From Adlercreutzia caecimuris B7 (GTDB taxonomy: Bacteria; Actinomycetota; Coriobacteriia; Coriobacteriales; Eggerthellaceae): a DNA stretch of 64,000 nt. The position numbers and the translations under genes were made by a program. The notes beneath the pieces are model-generated. The model was given only the letters and a program-made list of their open reading frames with translations. It searched no databases and was not told the DNA's origin. Below are positions 26,365-33,756 of the stretch, piece by piece (position 1 is the stretch's first letter; each line of letters starts with the position of its first letter). The stretch lies in the NCBI RefSeq assembly GCF_000403355.2, contig NZ_KE159646.1:1268258-1332257 (forward strand). Reading direction: 5' to 3'.

Positions 26365-27149
26365 CACACGCCTTTCGTCTCGTTCGGCCAGATGATCTTG
26401 TGCAGCTGCAGCTGCAAGCGAGCACGATCGAGGCCGCGCTCGATGAGGCAGGCCGCGATCTCGGCCGGCTCGATGGCGCCCCACACCGGGCTCACGAGCA
26501 CCTGGCAGCGGTCCCACAGCCCCGCCTCGTCGGCCCGCGCCTCCATGAAGGTCAGGTCCTCTTCGCTGCCGACGACGAATTTCACCGCGTCGCGTGCGTC
26601 CAGCAGCTCGTAGTTCTCGCGCCGCATGGCAGCCGACACGGCCTCGCCGGCCGTAGGCGTCTTCCAATCCACGGTGAAATGCAGGCTGCCCGGCAGCCCC
26701 GCCTCAGCGCACACCTCGCGCAGATGGGCCATGGGCTCCAGGTCGCGAGAGCCGTTGGTCTCGATCTCCACGCGCAGCGGGCGCGGGTCGCTTACCGCGA
26801 GCAATGCCTGCACCAGATCGGGCAGGTAGGGCTGCAGAAGCGGCTCGCCGCCAGTCAGCGTCACGCAGGACACGCCGGTCTCGGCCACCCAGGCCAAAAG
26901 CTGCGGCACGCTCCAGCCCTCCACCTCCACGAGGGGGTGGTTCGCCCAGCGGGTATCGCAGTAGGTGCACCACATGTTGCAGCCGGCGAACCGAATGAAG
27001 GCCGCGGGGCGCCCGGCGGCCAGCCCCTCCCCGTTCAGGCTCACGAACTTCTCGGCCACGGGAAACAGCTGGGCCCGGGCCGCGATGGTGTGGCGGGCCT
27101 GGTGGCGCTCGGCATCTAGCAGGCCGTCGTTCTCTTCCTCGGGAACCAT
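26364..27149 (-). CDS. queE: 7-carboxy-7-deazaguanine synthase (radical SAM)
   Basis: A 261-residue radical SAM enzyme. The cluster motif is C57-x3-C61-x2-C64 in 'AGCNMWCTYCDTRW', the standard CxxxCxxC for SAM cleavage, followed by 'LTGGEPLLQPYL'. It converts 6-carboxy-tetrahydropterin to 7-carboxy-7-deazaguanine. An N-terminal segment of about 25 residues precedes the conserved 'AEKFVSLNGEG'. The ATG at 27149 is 4 bases from the queD stop. QueE proteins range from about 200 to 250 residues, so this one is slightly long. Confidence 0.94.
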   Translation of the reverse strand: MVPEEENDGLLDAERHQARHTIAARAQLFPVAEKFVSLNGEGLAAGRPAAFIRFAGCNMWCTYCDTRWANHPLVEVEGWSVPQLLAWVAETGVSCVTLTGGEPLLQPYLPDLVQALLAVSDPRPLRVEIETNGSRDLEPMAHLREVCAEAGLPGSLHFTVDWKTPTAGEAVSAAMRRENYELLDARDAVKFVVGSEEDLTFMEARADEAGLWDRCQVLVSPVWGAIEPAEIAACLIERGLDRARLQLQLHKIIWPNETKGV

Positions 27150-27153
27150 GGCC

Positions 27154-27579
27154 CTATACGTCCTTCCGATAGAAGGCGCAGTTGTTCGGCGTCTCGTAGA
27201 CGTCCACCTGCGACACCGGCAGCCCTTGGGCGGCCAGCTCGTCAAAGAACCACTTCGCGAGGTTCTCGGCCGTGGTGCGGAAGGGCACGGTGAACAGCGC
27301 GAAACCCTCGCGCTCCAGGCAGGCGAGGGTGTCGGGGGCAAGCGAGCCCTCCTCGATGATGAAGTGGTGGTCGAGCTTGTCGGTCAGCGCGCGCACGGCG
27401 GCCTTGAAGTCGCCGAAGTCCACCACCATGTCCTTGCAGGTGCCCTCGGTCTGCAGGCGCTCCACCTCCAGGTAGGCCACCACGCGCCAGCGGTGCCCGT
27501 GCAGGTTCTCGCACTTGCCATGATAATCGGTCAGGAAATGAGAGGCGTCGAAGCTGCTCTCGGTCTTCAATCCGTACAT
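27154..27579 (-). CDS. queD: 6-carboxytetrahydropterin synthase
   Basis: A 141-residue QueD/PTPS-family enzyme. Zinc ligands H14, H27 and H29 lie in 'DASHFL' and 'CENLHGHRW', with C23 the catalytic thiol of the C-x3-HGH motif; the second catalytic set is 'DKLDHHFI'. It makes 6-carboxy-5,6,7,8-tetrahydropterin from dihydroneopterin triphosphate. First gene of queD-queE-queC-queF, which together produce preQ1 from GTP-derived substrate; folE, tgt and queA are not in the window. No preQ1 riboswitch was recognised upstream. The start follows GGTGAGAATTCGTT, a weak ribosome site. Confidence 0.95.
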   Translation of the reverse strand: MYGLKTESSFDASHFLTDYHGKCENLHGHRWRVVAYLEVERLQTEGTCKDMVVDFGDFKAAVRALTDKLDHHFIIEEGSLAPDTLACLEREGFALFTVPFRTTAENLAKWFFDELAAQGLPVSQVDVYETPNNCAFYRKDV

Positions 27580-27599
27580 AACGAATTCTCACCAATCTA

Positions 27600-27620
27600 C
27601 GAACATTTGTATGATATACT
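27600..27620 (+). promoter_or_regulatory. Promoter of holin-like peptide gene with possible LexA/SOS box
   Basis: CGAACATTTGTATG (27600-27613) matches the Gram-positive/actinobacterial SOS box CGAACRNRYGTTCG at 10 of 13 defined positions, with an intact GAAC half and a degraded right half. It directly precedes a TATACT -10 hexamer (27615-27620), where a bound repressor would block transcription. On the other strand the same AT-rich patch may carry the queD promoter, so the two genes are divergent. Confidence 0.35.
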
Positions 27621-27691
27621 ATCCCACGCAGGGAGCACTCAGCCCACTGCACACCCCCACACCATGCTAGCTACGAGAGGGGGTGATGCAG

Positions 27692-27820
27692 ATGAGCGAA
27701 GCGCTGGCCTTAGCCCAAGTCGTGATTGGGGCTGCCACTTTCATTGTAGCCCTTTTGGCGCTACAAAAAGAGAACCCGCCAAATAATGGCGGGAACTCCA
27801 ATCACAACGACGAGGACTAG
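27692..27820 (+). CDS. Putative holin-like small toxin peptide
   Basis: A 42-codon gene with product MSEALALAQVVIGAATF... followed by IVALLALQKENPP and a hydrophilic NNGGNSNHNDED tail. One hydrophobic helix after a short acidic start is the layout of Firmicutes 'putative holin-like toxin' (TxpA/BsrG-type, type I) peptides. The leader AGAGGGGGTGATGCAG before ATG is also typical of that group. An in-frame ATG at 27686 is an alternative start. The codon use is AT-richer than the neighbours. Type I toxins normally have an antisense antitoxin RNA; I could not identify one, although the opposite strand upstream carries the queD promoter. It is followed by a terminator. Membrane toxicity is inferred from resemblance only. 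Confidence 0.6.
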   Translation: MSEALALAQVVIGAATFIVALLALQKENPPNNGGNSNHNDED

Positions 27821-27831
27821 GCACCCTCGTC

Positions 27832-27863
27832 GAAGGGCGTTCCACTTGGGGCGCCCTTCTTTA
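27832..27863 (+). terminator. Terminator of the holin-like peptide gene
   Basis: GAAGGGCG (27832-27839) pairs with CGCCCTTC (27852-27859), extendable through G-T pairs to a longer stem. A TTTA tail follows, 12 bases after the stop codon. Confidence 0.7.
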
Positions 27864-27953
27864 GGCAGGAAGCATTGTAGCACATTCCCCTCATCCTCGT
27901 CACGCCCCTTGCGCCGATGCCGGGGCATGCGCAGCAGCATATGCAGCAACCGC

Positions 27954-28571
27954 CTAGAACGCGGCGTCGAAGGGGTCGGTGGCGATGATCTCGCTTTGGC
28001 CGCGGGTAAGCTCGGTGAGCTTCTCCAGGAAGGGGGCCTGGGTGCCGTCGAGCATGCGGAAGGTGATGAGGACGTTCTCGGCGAAGTCGGTGTCGTGCAC
28101 CCGCGCGCCGGCGTCCCCGGCCAGGCGGCAGGCGGGCTCGTACAGGCTGTAGGGCACCTCCACGATGATGTCCACGCAGCGCGACACCACCACGATGCGC
28201 GCCGCGTCGATGGCGGCCTTCGTGGCCTGCCCGTAGGCGCGCACCAGCCCGCCCGTGCCCAGCAGGATGCCGCCGAAGTAGCGGGTCACCACCACGGCCA
28301 CGTCTTCCAGGCCCGCGTGCTGGATGGCCTCGAGCGTGGGCATGCCCGCCGTCTTGGCCGGCTCGCCGTCGTCGGTGTAGCGGATGCGGCCGCCGCGCAA
28401 CACGTAGGCATACACGTTGTGGCGCGCCATGCGGTGGGCCGCCTTCACCTCGGCGATAAAGGCAAGGGCCTCCTCCTCGTCGGCCACCGGCGCGATGCGC
28501 CCAATGAAGCGGCTTTTCTTCTCGACGATCTCCGCCTCGGCAACCTCGGCTATGGTCTGATACGCGGCCAC
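27954..28571 (-). CDS. yigZ: YigZ/IMPACT family protein
   Basis: A 205-residue UPF0029/IMPACT protein. The N-terminal domain shows 'KKSRFIGRIAPV', 'HNVYAYVLRGGRIRYTDDGEPAKTAG' (read with the conserved DDGEP-x-G-T/AG core) and 'VVTRYFGGILLGTGGLVRAYG', all family hallmarks; the C-terminal ferredoxin-like domain follows from about 130. Bacterial members bind RNA or act in translation stress, and eukaryotic IMPACT inhibits GCN2; the bacterial role is not settled. GTG start at 28571 shares its G with the TAG of the upstream ABC-F gene, so they are translationally coupled. Confidence 0.88.
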   Translation of the reverse strand: MAAYQTIAEVAEAEIVEKKSRFIGRIAPVADEEEALAFIAEVKAAHRMARHNVYAYVLRGGRIRYTDDGEPAKTAGMPTLEAIQHAGLEDVAVVVTRYFGGILLGTGGLVRAYGQATKAAIDAARIVVVSRCVDIIVEVPYSLYEPACRLAGDAGARVHDTDFAENVLITFRMLDGTQAPFLEKLTELTRGQSEIIATDPFDAAF

Positions 28572-30403
28572 TACTCCCCCAGCTTCTCGGCGGCTTCGAG
28601 CCATTCGAGCTCCAGGGCCTCTATCTGGTCTTGGAAGTCGGCGATCTCCTCCTGCATGGCGGTGAGCACGAGGTAGTCGGACTGGTCGGCCTCGGCCATC
28701 TCCAGCTGCTTCTTCTCGATCTTGCCCTTCAGGGTGCCGATCTTCTTCTCGTTGGAAGCCATGAGCTTGCGCAGCTCGCGCTGCTCGCCGCCGGAAAGCG
28801 CCGGGGCCGTGCGTCCCGCAGGCTTCCCGAACGCCGCCTTCCCGAGCGCCCCCGCCTTCGCCGCCGCTTTCGCGGAGGCGGACTCGGCCGCTTCCCGCTC
28901 GGCTTCTTCCGCCAGGCGCAGGTACTCGTCCACCCCACCCGGCAGATGGCGCACCTTGCCGTCGATGAGGGCGAACTGATGGTCGGTCACGCGCTCCATG
29001 AGATAACGGTCGTGGGTGACGAGCAAAAGCGTGCCCGGCCAGCCGTCCAGCAGGCTCTCCACAGCGGCCAGCATGTCGGTGTCCAAATCGTTGCCGGGCT
29101 CGTCCAAAATGAGCACGTTGGGCTCGTCGAGCAGGATGAGCATGAGCGCGAGCCGCCGCTTCTGGCCACCCGACAGGTCGCACACCGGCTCGTTCTGATC
29201 GTCCTTCGTGAAGCCCAAGCGCTCGAGCAGCTGGCCCGGGGTCATCTCCTTGCCGTCGAGCATGGTGCGACGCGAGTAGCGGGAGATCACCTGGCGCACC
29301 CGGTCGTCGCCGAGCTTCGTCAGCTCGTCCAGATGCTGGGAGAGCACCGCAAAGCGCACGGTCTGACCGATCTTCACCCGCCCCCGATCGAGCGGCTGGA
29401 GGCCCTGGATGATGCGCAAAAGCGTGGTCTTGCCGATGCCGTTGGCGCCCACGATGCCGTAGCGGTCCCCGGGCCCGATGATCCAGTCCACATCGTCCAA
29501 GATGACCCGGTCGCCGAAGGAAAGCGAGGCGTCCTGCAGCTCCACCACGGTCTTGCCGAGCCGCGCCATTGCCATGCGCTTGAGTTCCAACTCGTCGCGC
29601 AGGGGCGGCACGTCGGCGATGAGCGCCTGGGCCGCGGCCACGTGGAACTTGGGCTTGGTGGCCCGAGCCCGCGCACCGCGCGAGAGCCACGCCAGCTCGC
29701 GACGCAGGGCGTTCTGCCGCTTCTGCTCGGCCAGGGCCGCCAAACGGTCGCGCTCCACCCGCTGCATGATGTAGGCGGAAAAGCCGCCCTCGAAGGGCCA
29801 GACCCGCTGACCGTGCACCTCCCACATAGCCTCGCACACCTCGTCGAGGAACCAGCGGTCGTGGGTCACCACCAAAAGTGCGCCGGCACCGGGCCGCCAA
29901 CGGGATTTCAGATGATCGGCGAGCCATGCGATGGCCTTCACATCCAAGTGGTTGGTAGGCTCGTCCAGCATGAGCACGTCCCAGTCGCCAATGAGCAGCC
30001 GCGCCAAATCCACCCGGCGGCGCTGGCCGCCCGAGAGCGTGCCTACCAGCCCGTCCCAGGCCACATCGTCCAGAAGGCCTGCGATGATGGAACGCGTGCG
30101 GGCATCGCCGGCCCACTCGTATTCGGGGCGGTCCCCTACCACAGCCCGCTCGACCGTATCTTCATCGCGCAGGCCGTCGGTCTGGCCGAGCACGCCCACC
30201 GACACGCCGCGCGTGCGGATAACGCGACCGTCATCCACTTCCACCTCGCCGGCAAGCACCCGCAGAAGCGTGGACTTCCCGTCGCCGTTCTTACCCACGA
30301 TACCGATACGGGCCCCCTCGTCTACGCCGAGGGACAGATCGGTGAATACCGTCTTCGTGGGGAATTCCACCCGCACCTTTTCGCAACCGAGGAGAAATGC
30401 CAC
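28571..30403 (-). CDS. ABC-F family ATPase (Uup-like)
   Basis: A soluble 610-residue protein with two ABC domains and no membrane segments. Domain 1: Walker A 'GIVGKNGDGKST', signature 'LSGGQRRRVDLARLL', Walker B 'LMLDEPTNHLD'. Domain 2: 'GIVGANGIGKTT', 'LSGGQKRRLALML', 'LILDEPGNDLD'. A linker of about 80 residues rich in Arg/Ala joins them and a C-terminal coiled coil starts near 540. Such proteins (Uup, EttA, antibiotic-protection factors) act on ribosomes. The Thr-to-Gly change in the second 'DEPTNDLD' is slightly unusual. Start taken as GTG 30403 ('VAFLLGCEKV'), preceded by GAAAGGCG; longer versions up to 30463 are open. Confidence 0.88.
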   Translation of the reverse strand: MAFLLGCEKVRVEFPTKTVFTDLSLGVDEGARIGIVGKNGDGKSTLLRVLAGEVEVDDGRVIRTRGVSVGVLGQTDGLRDEDTVERAVVGDRPEYEWAGDARTRSIIAGLLDDVAWDGLVGTLSGGQRRRVDLARLLIGDWDVLMLDEPTNHLDVKAIAWLADHLKSRWRPGAGALLVVTHDRWFLDEVCEAMWEVHGQRVWPFEGGFSAYIMQRVERDRLAALAEQKRQNALRRELAWLSRGARARATKPKFHVAAAQALIADVPPLRDELELKRMAMARLGKTVVELQDASLSFGDRVILDDVDWIIGPGDRYGIVGANGIGKTTLLRIIQGLQPLDRGRVKIGQTVRFAVLSQHLDELTKLGDDRVRQVISRYSRRTMLDGKEMTPGQLLERLGFTKDDQNEPVCDLSGGQKRRLALMLILLDEPNVLILDEPGNDLDTDMLAAVESLLDGWPGTLLLVTHDRYLMERVTDHQFALIDGKVRHLPGGVDEYLRLAEEAEREAAESASAKAAAKAGALGKAAFGKPAGRTAPALSGGEQRELRKLMASNEKKIGTLKGKIEKKQLEMAEADQSDYLVLTAMQEEIADFQDQIEALELEWLEAAEKLGE

Positions 30404-30447
30404 GGAAAACGCCTTTCGCTCGTCCCATTGGAGAAACAGATTATACG

Positions 30448-31839
30448 CTAGCGTATCTTCCAAACGGCCGTGACGAGCACGACGGCCGCAAACAGCGTGG
30501 AAAGCGCGAAGGCGAGGTTGTAGGGCAGCGCAGCAGCGGTGACCCCGGCATCGGCCGGGTCAGTCGCGGCGAAGACGAGCCCGACCACGGAGATGATGAG
30601 CATCATAAGCGCCGTGCCGAACGAGGCGCACGCCTGGCGCACCGTGGCGAAAAAGGCGCTGCCATCCATGACGATGCCGCGATTGAGGCCCGCCAGGCCG
30701 TAGGAGTTCAGCGGCCCCACCAGCCCGCTCACGCCCACGGCGCGCACCCCCTGCAGCAGGGTGAGCACCCACAACGGCGTGTCCGCGCCCACGAACACGA
30801 ACGAGGCGGCGCCCACTGTGAGAAAGGCCGCCGACGTGATGCACACGATGCGCGCGCCCACCTTGTCCACGAGCACGCCGGCCAGCGGGTTCACGAACAG
30901 CGCGACGACGGTGGCGGGAATGAAGGCGATGCCCGCATCGAGAGCCGTCATGCCGCAAGGGCCCTGGATGAACAGCGGCAGGATGAGGGTGATGCCCATA
31001 AACGAGGCAAACAGGCAGTTCTGGGCCACGAAGCCGGCGCGGTAATGACGCGAGCGGAAGATGTCCAGGCAGATGAGCGGGTTGGGTATCACAAGCTGGC
31101 GGCGCACGAACACCACGATGCAGGCGAGGCCGAGCAGCGCGGGCATCCACACCTCCGGCGACGCGAGCGGCATCGTGGCCGCATTGGAAGCACCGAGCAG
31201 AAAACCGCCGAAGCCCAGCGTGGACTGCACGAAGGACGGCCCGTCGAACACCGCCTGGGACTCACGATCGCCATGGCTCTTCACCAGCAGGGCGTTAGCC
31301 GCCCACAGCACCGCCAGCAGCCCCACGAGGATGATGTAGAAGCTGCGCCAGCCGGTGGTGTTCGCCAGAGCGCCGCCGATAAGCGGGCCGATGTTGGGCG
31401 CGAATCCCATGGCAATACCGCCGATGCCCATGGCCGTGCCGGTGCGCTCCCGCGGAAAGCGCGTCATGGCCACCGTCTGCACAAGCGGCAGCGTGATACC
31501 CGTGGCAACAGCCTGCAGCACGCGGGCCAGAAGCAACACCCCGAAGGCGGGAGCACAGAACCCCACTGCCGAGCCGGCCAGATAGAAGCCGAGCGCCATG
31601 AACACCAGGCGCTTGAGCGAGAAGCGCTTTGCCAGAAACACAACCACCGGCACCGTAATGCCCATGACGAGCATGTAGATGGTAGTGACCCACTGCCCCA
31701 CCGCCGCATCGATGGAGAAGTCGGCGCAGACCTCGGTGAGCATGGAGTTCATCACCGTCTGGGTAAGAGACCCCAAAGCGCAGGTGATGACAACGACGGC
31801 GAACAGGGCATAGGTATGCCCCTTCTCGGAAAGATGCAT
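30448..31839 (-). CDS. MFS transporter, DHA2/EmrB-type drug exporter
   Basis: A 463-residue membrane protein with about 12-14 hydrophobic segments. The antiporter motif C region 'FAPNIGPLIGGALANTTGWR' and the preceding 'FPRERTGTAMGIGGIAMG' are typical of the DHA2 drug:proton antiporters. The substrate is unknown. The ATG at 31839 follows ACGGAGGTTTTC, and the next segment 'ALFAVVVITCALGSLTQTVMNSML' is the first helix; the frame is open further upstream but not family-like. It lies between the ABC-F gene and pth. The distance of about 45 bases to the ABC-F start suggests co-transcription. Confidence 0.85.
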   Translation of the reverse strand: MHLSEKGHTYALFAVVVITCALGSLTQTVMNSMLTEVCADFSIDAAVGQWVTTIYMLVMGITVPVVVFLAKRFSLKRLVFMALGFYLAGSAVGFCAPAFGVLLLARVLQAVATGITLPLVQTVAMTRFPRERTGTAMGIGGIAMGFAPNIGPLIGGALANTTGWRSFYIILVGLLAVLWAANALLVKSHGDRESQAVFDGPSFVQSTLGFGGFLLGASNAATMPLASPEVWMPALLGLACIVVFVRRQLVIPNPLICLDIFRSRHYRAGFVAQNCLFASFMGITLILPLFIQGPCGMTALDAGIAFIPATVVALFVNPLAGVLVDKVGARIVCITSAAFLTVGAASFVFVGADTPLWVLTLLQGVRAVGVSGLVGPLNSYGLAGLNRGIVMDGSAFFATVRQACASFGTALMMLIISVVGLVFAATDPADAGVTAAALPYNLAFALSTLFAAVVLVTAVWKIR

Positions 31840-31928
31840 GAAAACCTCCGTACCTCTGACGACTTTCTCGCAGCGTTCGAGATTTCGCTCGGGCGCCGGC
31901 AGAAAAGGCACGTGGCTACAAAACGAAC

Positions 31929-31952
31929 GGAAGGGCACCTGCGCGCCCTTCC
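31929..31952 (-). terminator. Terminator of pth
   Basis: GGAAGGGC / GCCCTTCC forms an 8-bp stem with an 8-base loop, followed on the minus strand by GTTCGTTTTG. It lies 19 bases after the pth stop. Confidence 0.75.
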
Positions 31953-31970
31953 GCCATTATAGCGCCTCAG

Positions 31971-32540
31971 CTAGTTGAAGCGCTGCTGGGTTTTCTCCAA
32001 ACCGTTGTCGATAAGGAAGGTAACGGCTGCAGCGCCCTCGGCCACCGCGTGCTCGAAAGCCTCGGCGTCGTCCTTGCGGGGCTGCGAGAGCACCCAATCG
32101 ACCACGGGCTTGCGCCCCGGCGGCCGCCCGATGCCGATGCGCACCCGGTACCAGTCGCGGGTGCCCAGCTTGTCGCCGATGGAGCGCAAGCCGTTGTGGC
32201 CGGCATGCCCCCCGCCGAACTTCACCCGAATGGTGCCCGGATCGATATCCAGCTCGTCGTGGATGACGATGAGGTGGTCAGGCGCCACACCGTAGGTCTT
32301 CATGAGCGTCTTCACCGGGCCGCCCGAGGTGTTCATGTAGCTCTGGGGCTTGACGAGCACCACCTCTTCCCCGCGCCACTTCCCCTTGGCCGTGAGCGCC
32401 CCGCCCTCGGTCTTCCAGTAGCGGCAGCCCAGCTCATCGGCCAGCGCGTCCACGGTATCGAACCCGGCATTGTGCCGCGTATGCTCATATTCCGCACCCG
32501 GATTCCCCAGGCCAACGATTAGGTACACGTTACTGCTCAT
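31971..32540 (-). CDS. pth: Peptidyl-tRNA hydrolase
   Basis: A 189-residue Pth enzyme of normal length. The start 'YLIVGLGNPGAEYEHTRHNAG' has the substrate-binding Asn (N13) and catalytic H23; 'HDELDIDPGTIRVKFGGGHAGHNGLRS' holds the conserved Asp and the glycine-rich loop. It releases tRNA from peptidyl-tRNAs dropped by the ribosome. The neighbours prs and glmU lie upstream in the same direction, an order (glmU-prs-pth) conserved in many Gram-positives. A hairpin repeat separates it from prs. Confidence 0.97.
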   Translation of the reverse strand: MSSNVYLIVGLGNPGAEYEHTRHNAGFDTVDALADELGCRYWKTEGGALTAKGKWRGEEVVLVKPQSYMNTSGGPVKTLMKTYGVAPDHLIVIHDELDIDPGTIRVKFGGGHAGHNGLRSIGDKLGTRDWYRVRIGIGRPPGRKPVVDWVLSQPRKDDAEAFEHAVAEGAAAVTFLIDNGLEKTQQRFN

Positions 32541-32592
32541 TTCGTCGATCTTGCGTGGAAGAGGAGGCCCGAGATTCGGGGTGAGGGTCCGC

Positions 32593-32656
32593 GCGGAGTT
32601 CCGCAGCGAACGGAACAGTCCCGTGGACTGTTCCGCCGAGCGAGGACTGTCTGAGC
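32593..32656 (+). repeat. Dispersed hairpin repeat, copy B
   Basis: In the prs-pth spacer. The core stem is CGGAACAGTC / GACTGTTCCG (32611-32635, loop CCGTG). It is flanked by GAGTTCCGCAGCGA on the 5' side and AGCGAGGACTGTCTGAGC on the 3' side. Flanks are almost identical to copy A at 13494-13559 (which is on the other strand), while the stem bases differ yet remain paired. Confidence 0.65.
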
Positions 32657-32701
32657 ACGGCGCCCTTGGCCTGAAGCTCGGGCCGGACAGCTTGAAAAGG
32701 G

Positions 32702-33667
32702 TTACTCGAAGAGCTTACCGATAGAGCCGTTGCCGTACACCGCGCCGATGGTCTGGGCGAACAGCGGGGCGATGGAAAGCACCTTGATCTTGCCGGTCTG
32801 GCGCGCCAACGGCACGGGCACGGCGTTGGTCACCACCACTTCCTCGATGCACGAGTTCTCCAGGCGCTCGTAGGCCGGGCCCGAGAACAGGCCGTGGGTG
32901 GCGCAGGCGTACACCTCGGCGGCGCCCTTGGCCTTCAACGTGGCGGCGGCGGCCACAAGGGAGCCGCCGGTATCGATCATGTCGTCGTTCAGGATGCAGA
33001 TCTTGTCGGTCACGTCGCCGATGAGCGCCGTGATCTCGGCCTGGTTGTGCTTGGGACGGTCCTTGTGCATGATGGCAATGTCGCAGTCCAGCGCCGTGGA
33101 GAACTTCTTCGCCGCCTTCGCGCGGCCCACGTCGGGGGATACCACGCAGAGCCGCTCGGGGTCGAGCCCCTTGTTGCGGAAGTAGTCCACGAAGATGGGC
33201 ATGGCCGTCATGTGGTTCACGGGAATGTCGAAGAAGCCCTGGATAGCGTCCTGATGCAGGTCGACCGTGATGATGTTGCTCACGCCGGCCACGGTGAGCA
33301 GGTCGGCCACGAGCTTGGCCGTGATGGGCTCGCGCGGGGCGGCCTTGCGATCCTGGCGGGCGTAGCCGTAGTGGGCGATGACCGCCGATATGGAGCGGGC
33401 GCTGGCGCGCTTGGCAGCGTCAACCATAATGAGCAATTCCATGAGCGCGTCGTTCACATCGAAGCCCTCGCTCGCGCACACCGACTGGATGAGAAACACG
33501 TCGGCCCCGCGAATGGACTCCTGGTAGCGGGCGTAGATCTCGCCGTTGGCGAACTTCTCGTGCTTGATGTTGCCGAGGTTCACGTTCAGGTTCTTCGCGA
33601 TTTCCTCGGCAAGCTCGGGGTTCACCGAGCCGGAGAACAGGGCCATGCGCTTGGTCATCTCGGTCAT
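32702..33667 (-). CDS. prs: Ribose-phosphate pyrophosphokinase
   Basis: A 321-residue PRPP synthetase. It makes PRPP from ribose-5-phosphate and ATP for nucleotides, histidine, tryptophan and NAD. Landmarks are 'LFSGSVNPELAEEIAKNL' near the start, 'HYGYARQDRKAAPREPITAK' (flexible catalytic loop), 'VDLHQDAIQGFFDIPVNHM' and the PRPP loop 'ILNDDMIDTGGSL'. ATG at 33667 follows AGAAGGGACGCATCCC. It lies downstream of glmU with its own possible -10 box (TACAAT, minus strand 33713-33708). Length and motifs are entirely standard. Confidence 0.97.
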   Translation of the reverse strand: MTEMTKRMALFSGSVNPELAEEIAKNLNVNLGNIKHEKFANGEIYARYQESIRGADVFLIQSVCASEGFDVNDALMELLIMVDAAKRASARSISAVIAHYGYARQDRKAAPREPITAKLVADLLTVAGVSNIITVDLHQDAIQGFFDIPVNHMTAMPIFVDYFRNKGLDPERLCVVSPDVGRAKAAKKFSTALDCDIAIMHKDRPKHNQAEITALIGDVTDKICILNDDMIDTGGSLVAAAATLKAKGAAEVYACATHGLFSGPAYERLENSCIEEVVVTNAVPVPLARQTGKIKVLSIAPLFAQTIGAVYGNGSIGKLFE

Positions 33668-33719
33668 GGGATGCGTCCCTTCTAAGACAGATTAACGGCT
33701 GACGGATATTGTAGTACGG

Positions 33720-33745
33720 CCGCGGTCCCTCGGAAGGGGCCGCGG
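33720..33745 (-). terminator. Hairpin after glmU
   Basis: CCGCGGTCCC pairs with GGGGCCGCGG (one G-T pair, 6-base loop), 11 bases after the glmU stop on the minus strand. No T-run follows, so termination may be incomplete. A TACAAT box (33708-33713, minus) for prs lies just downstream. Confidence 0.5.
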
Positions 33746-33756
33746 CGGCCTTTGCG

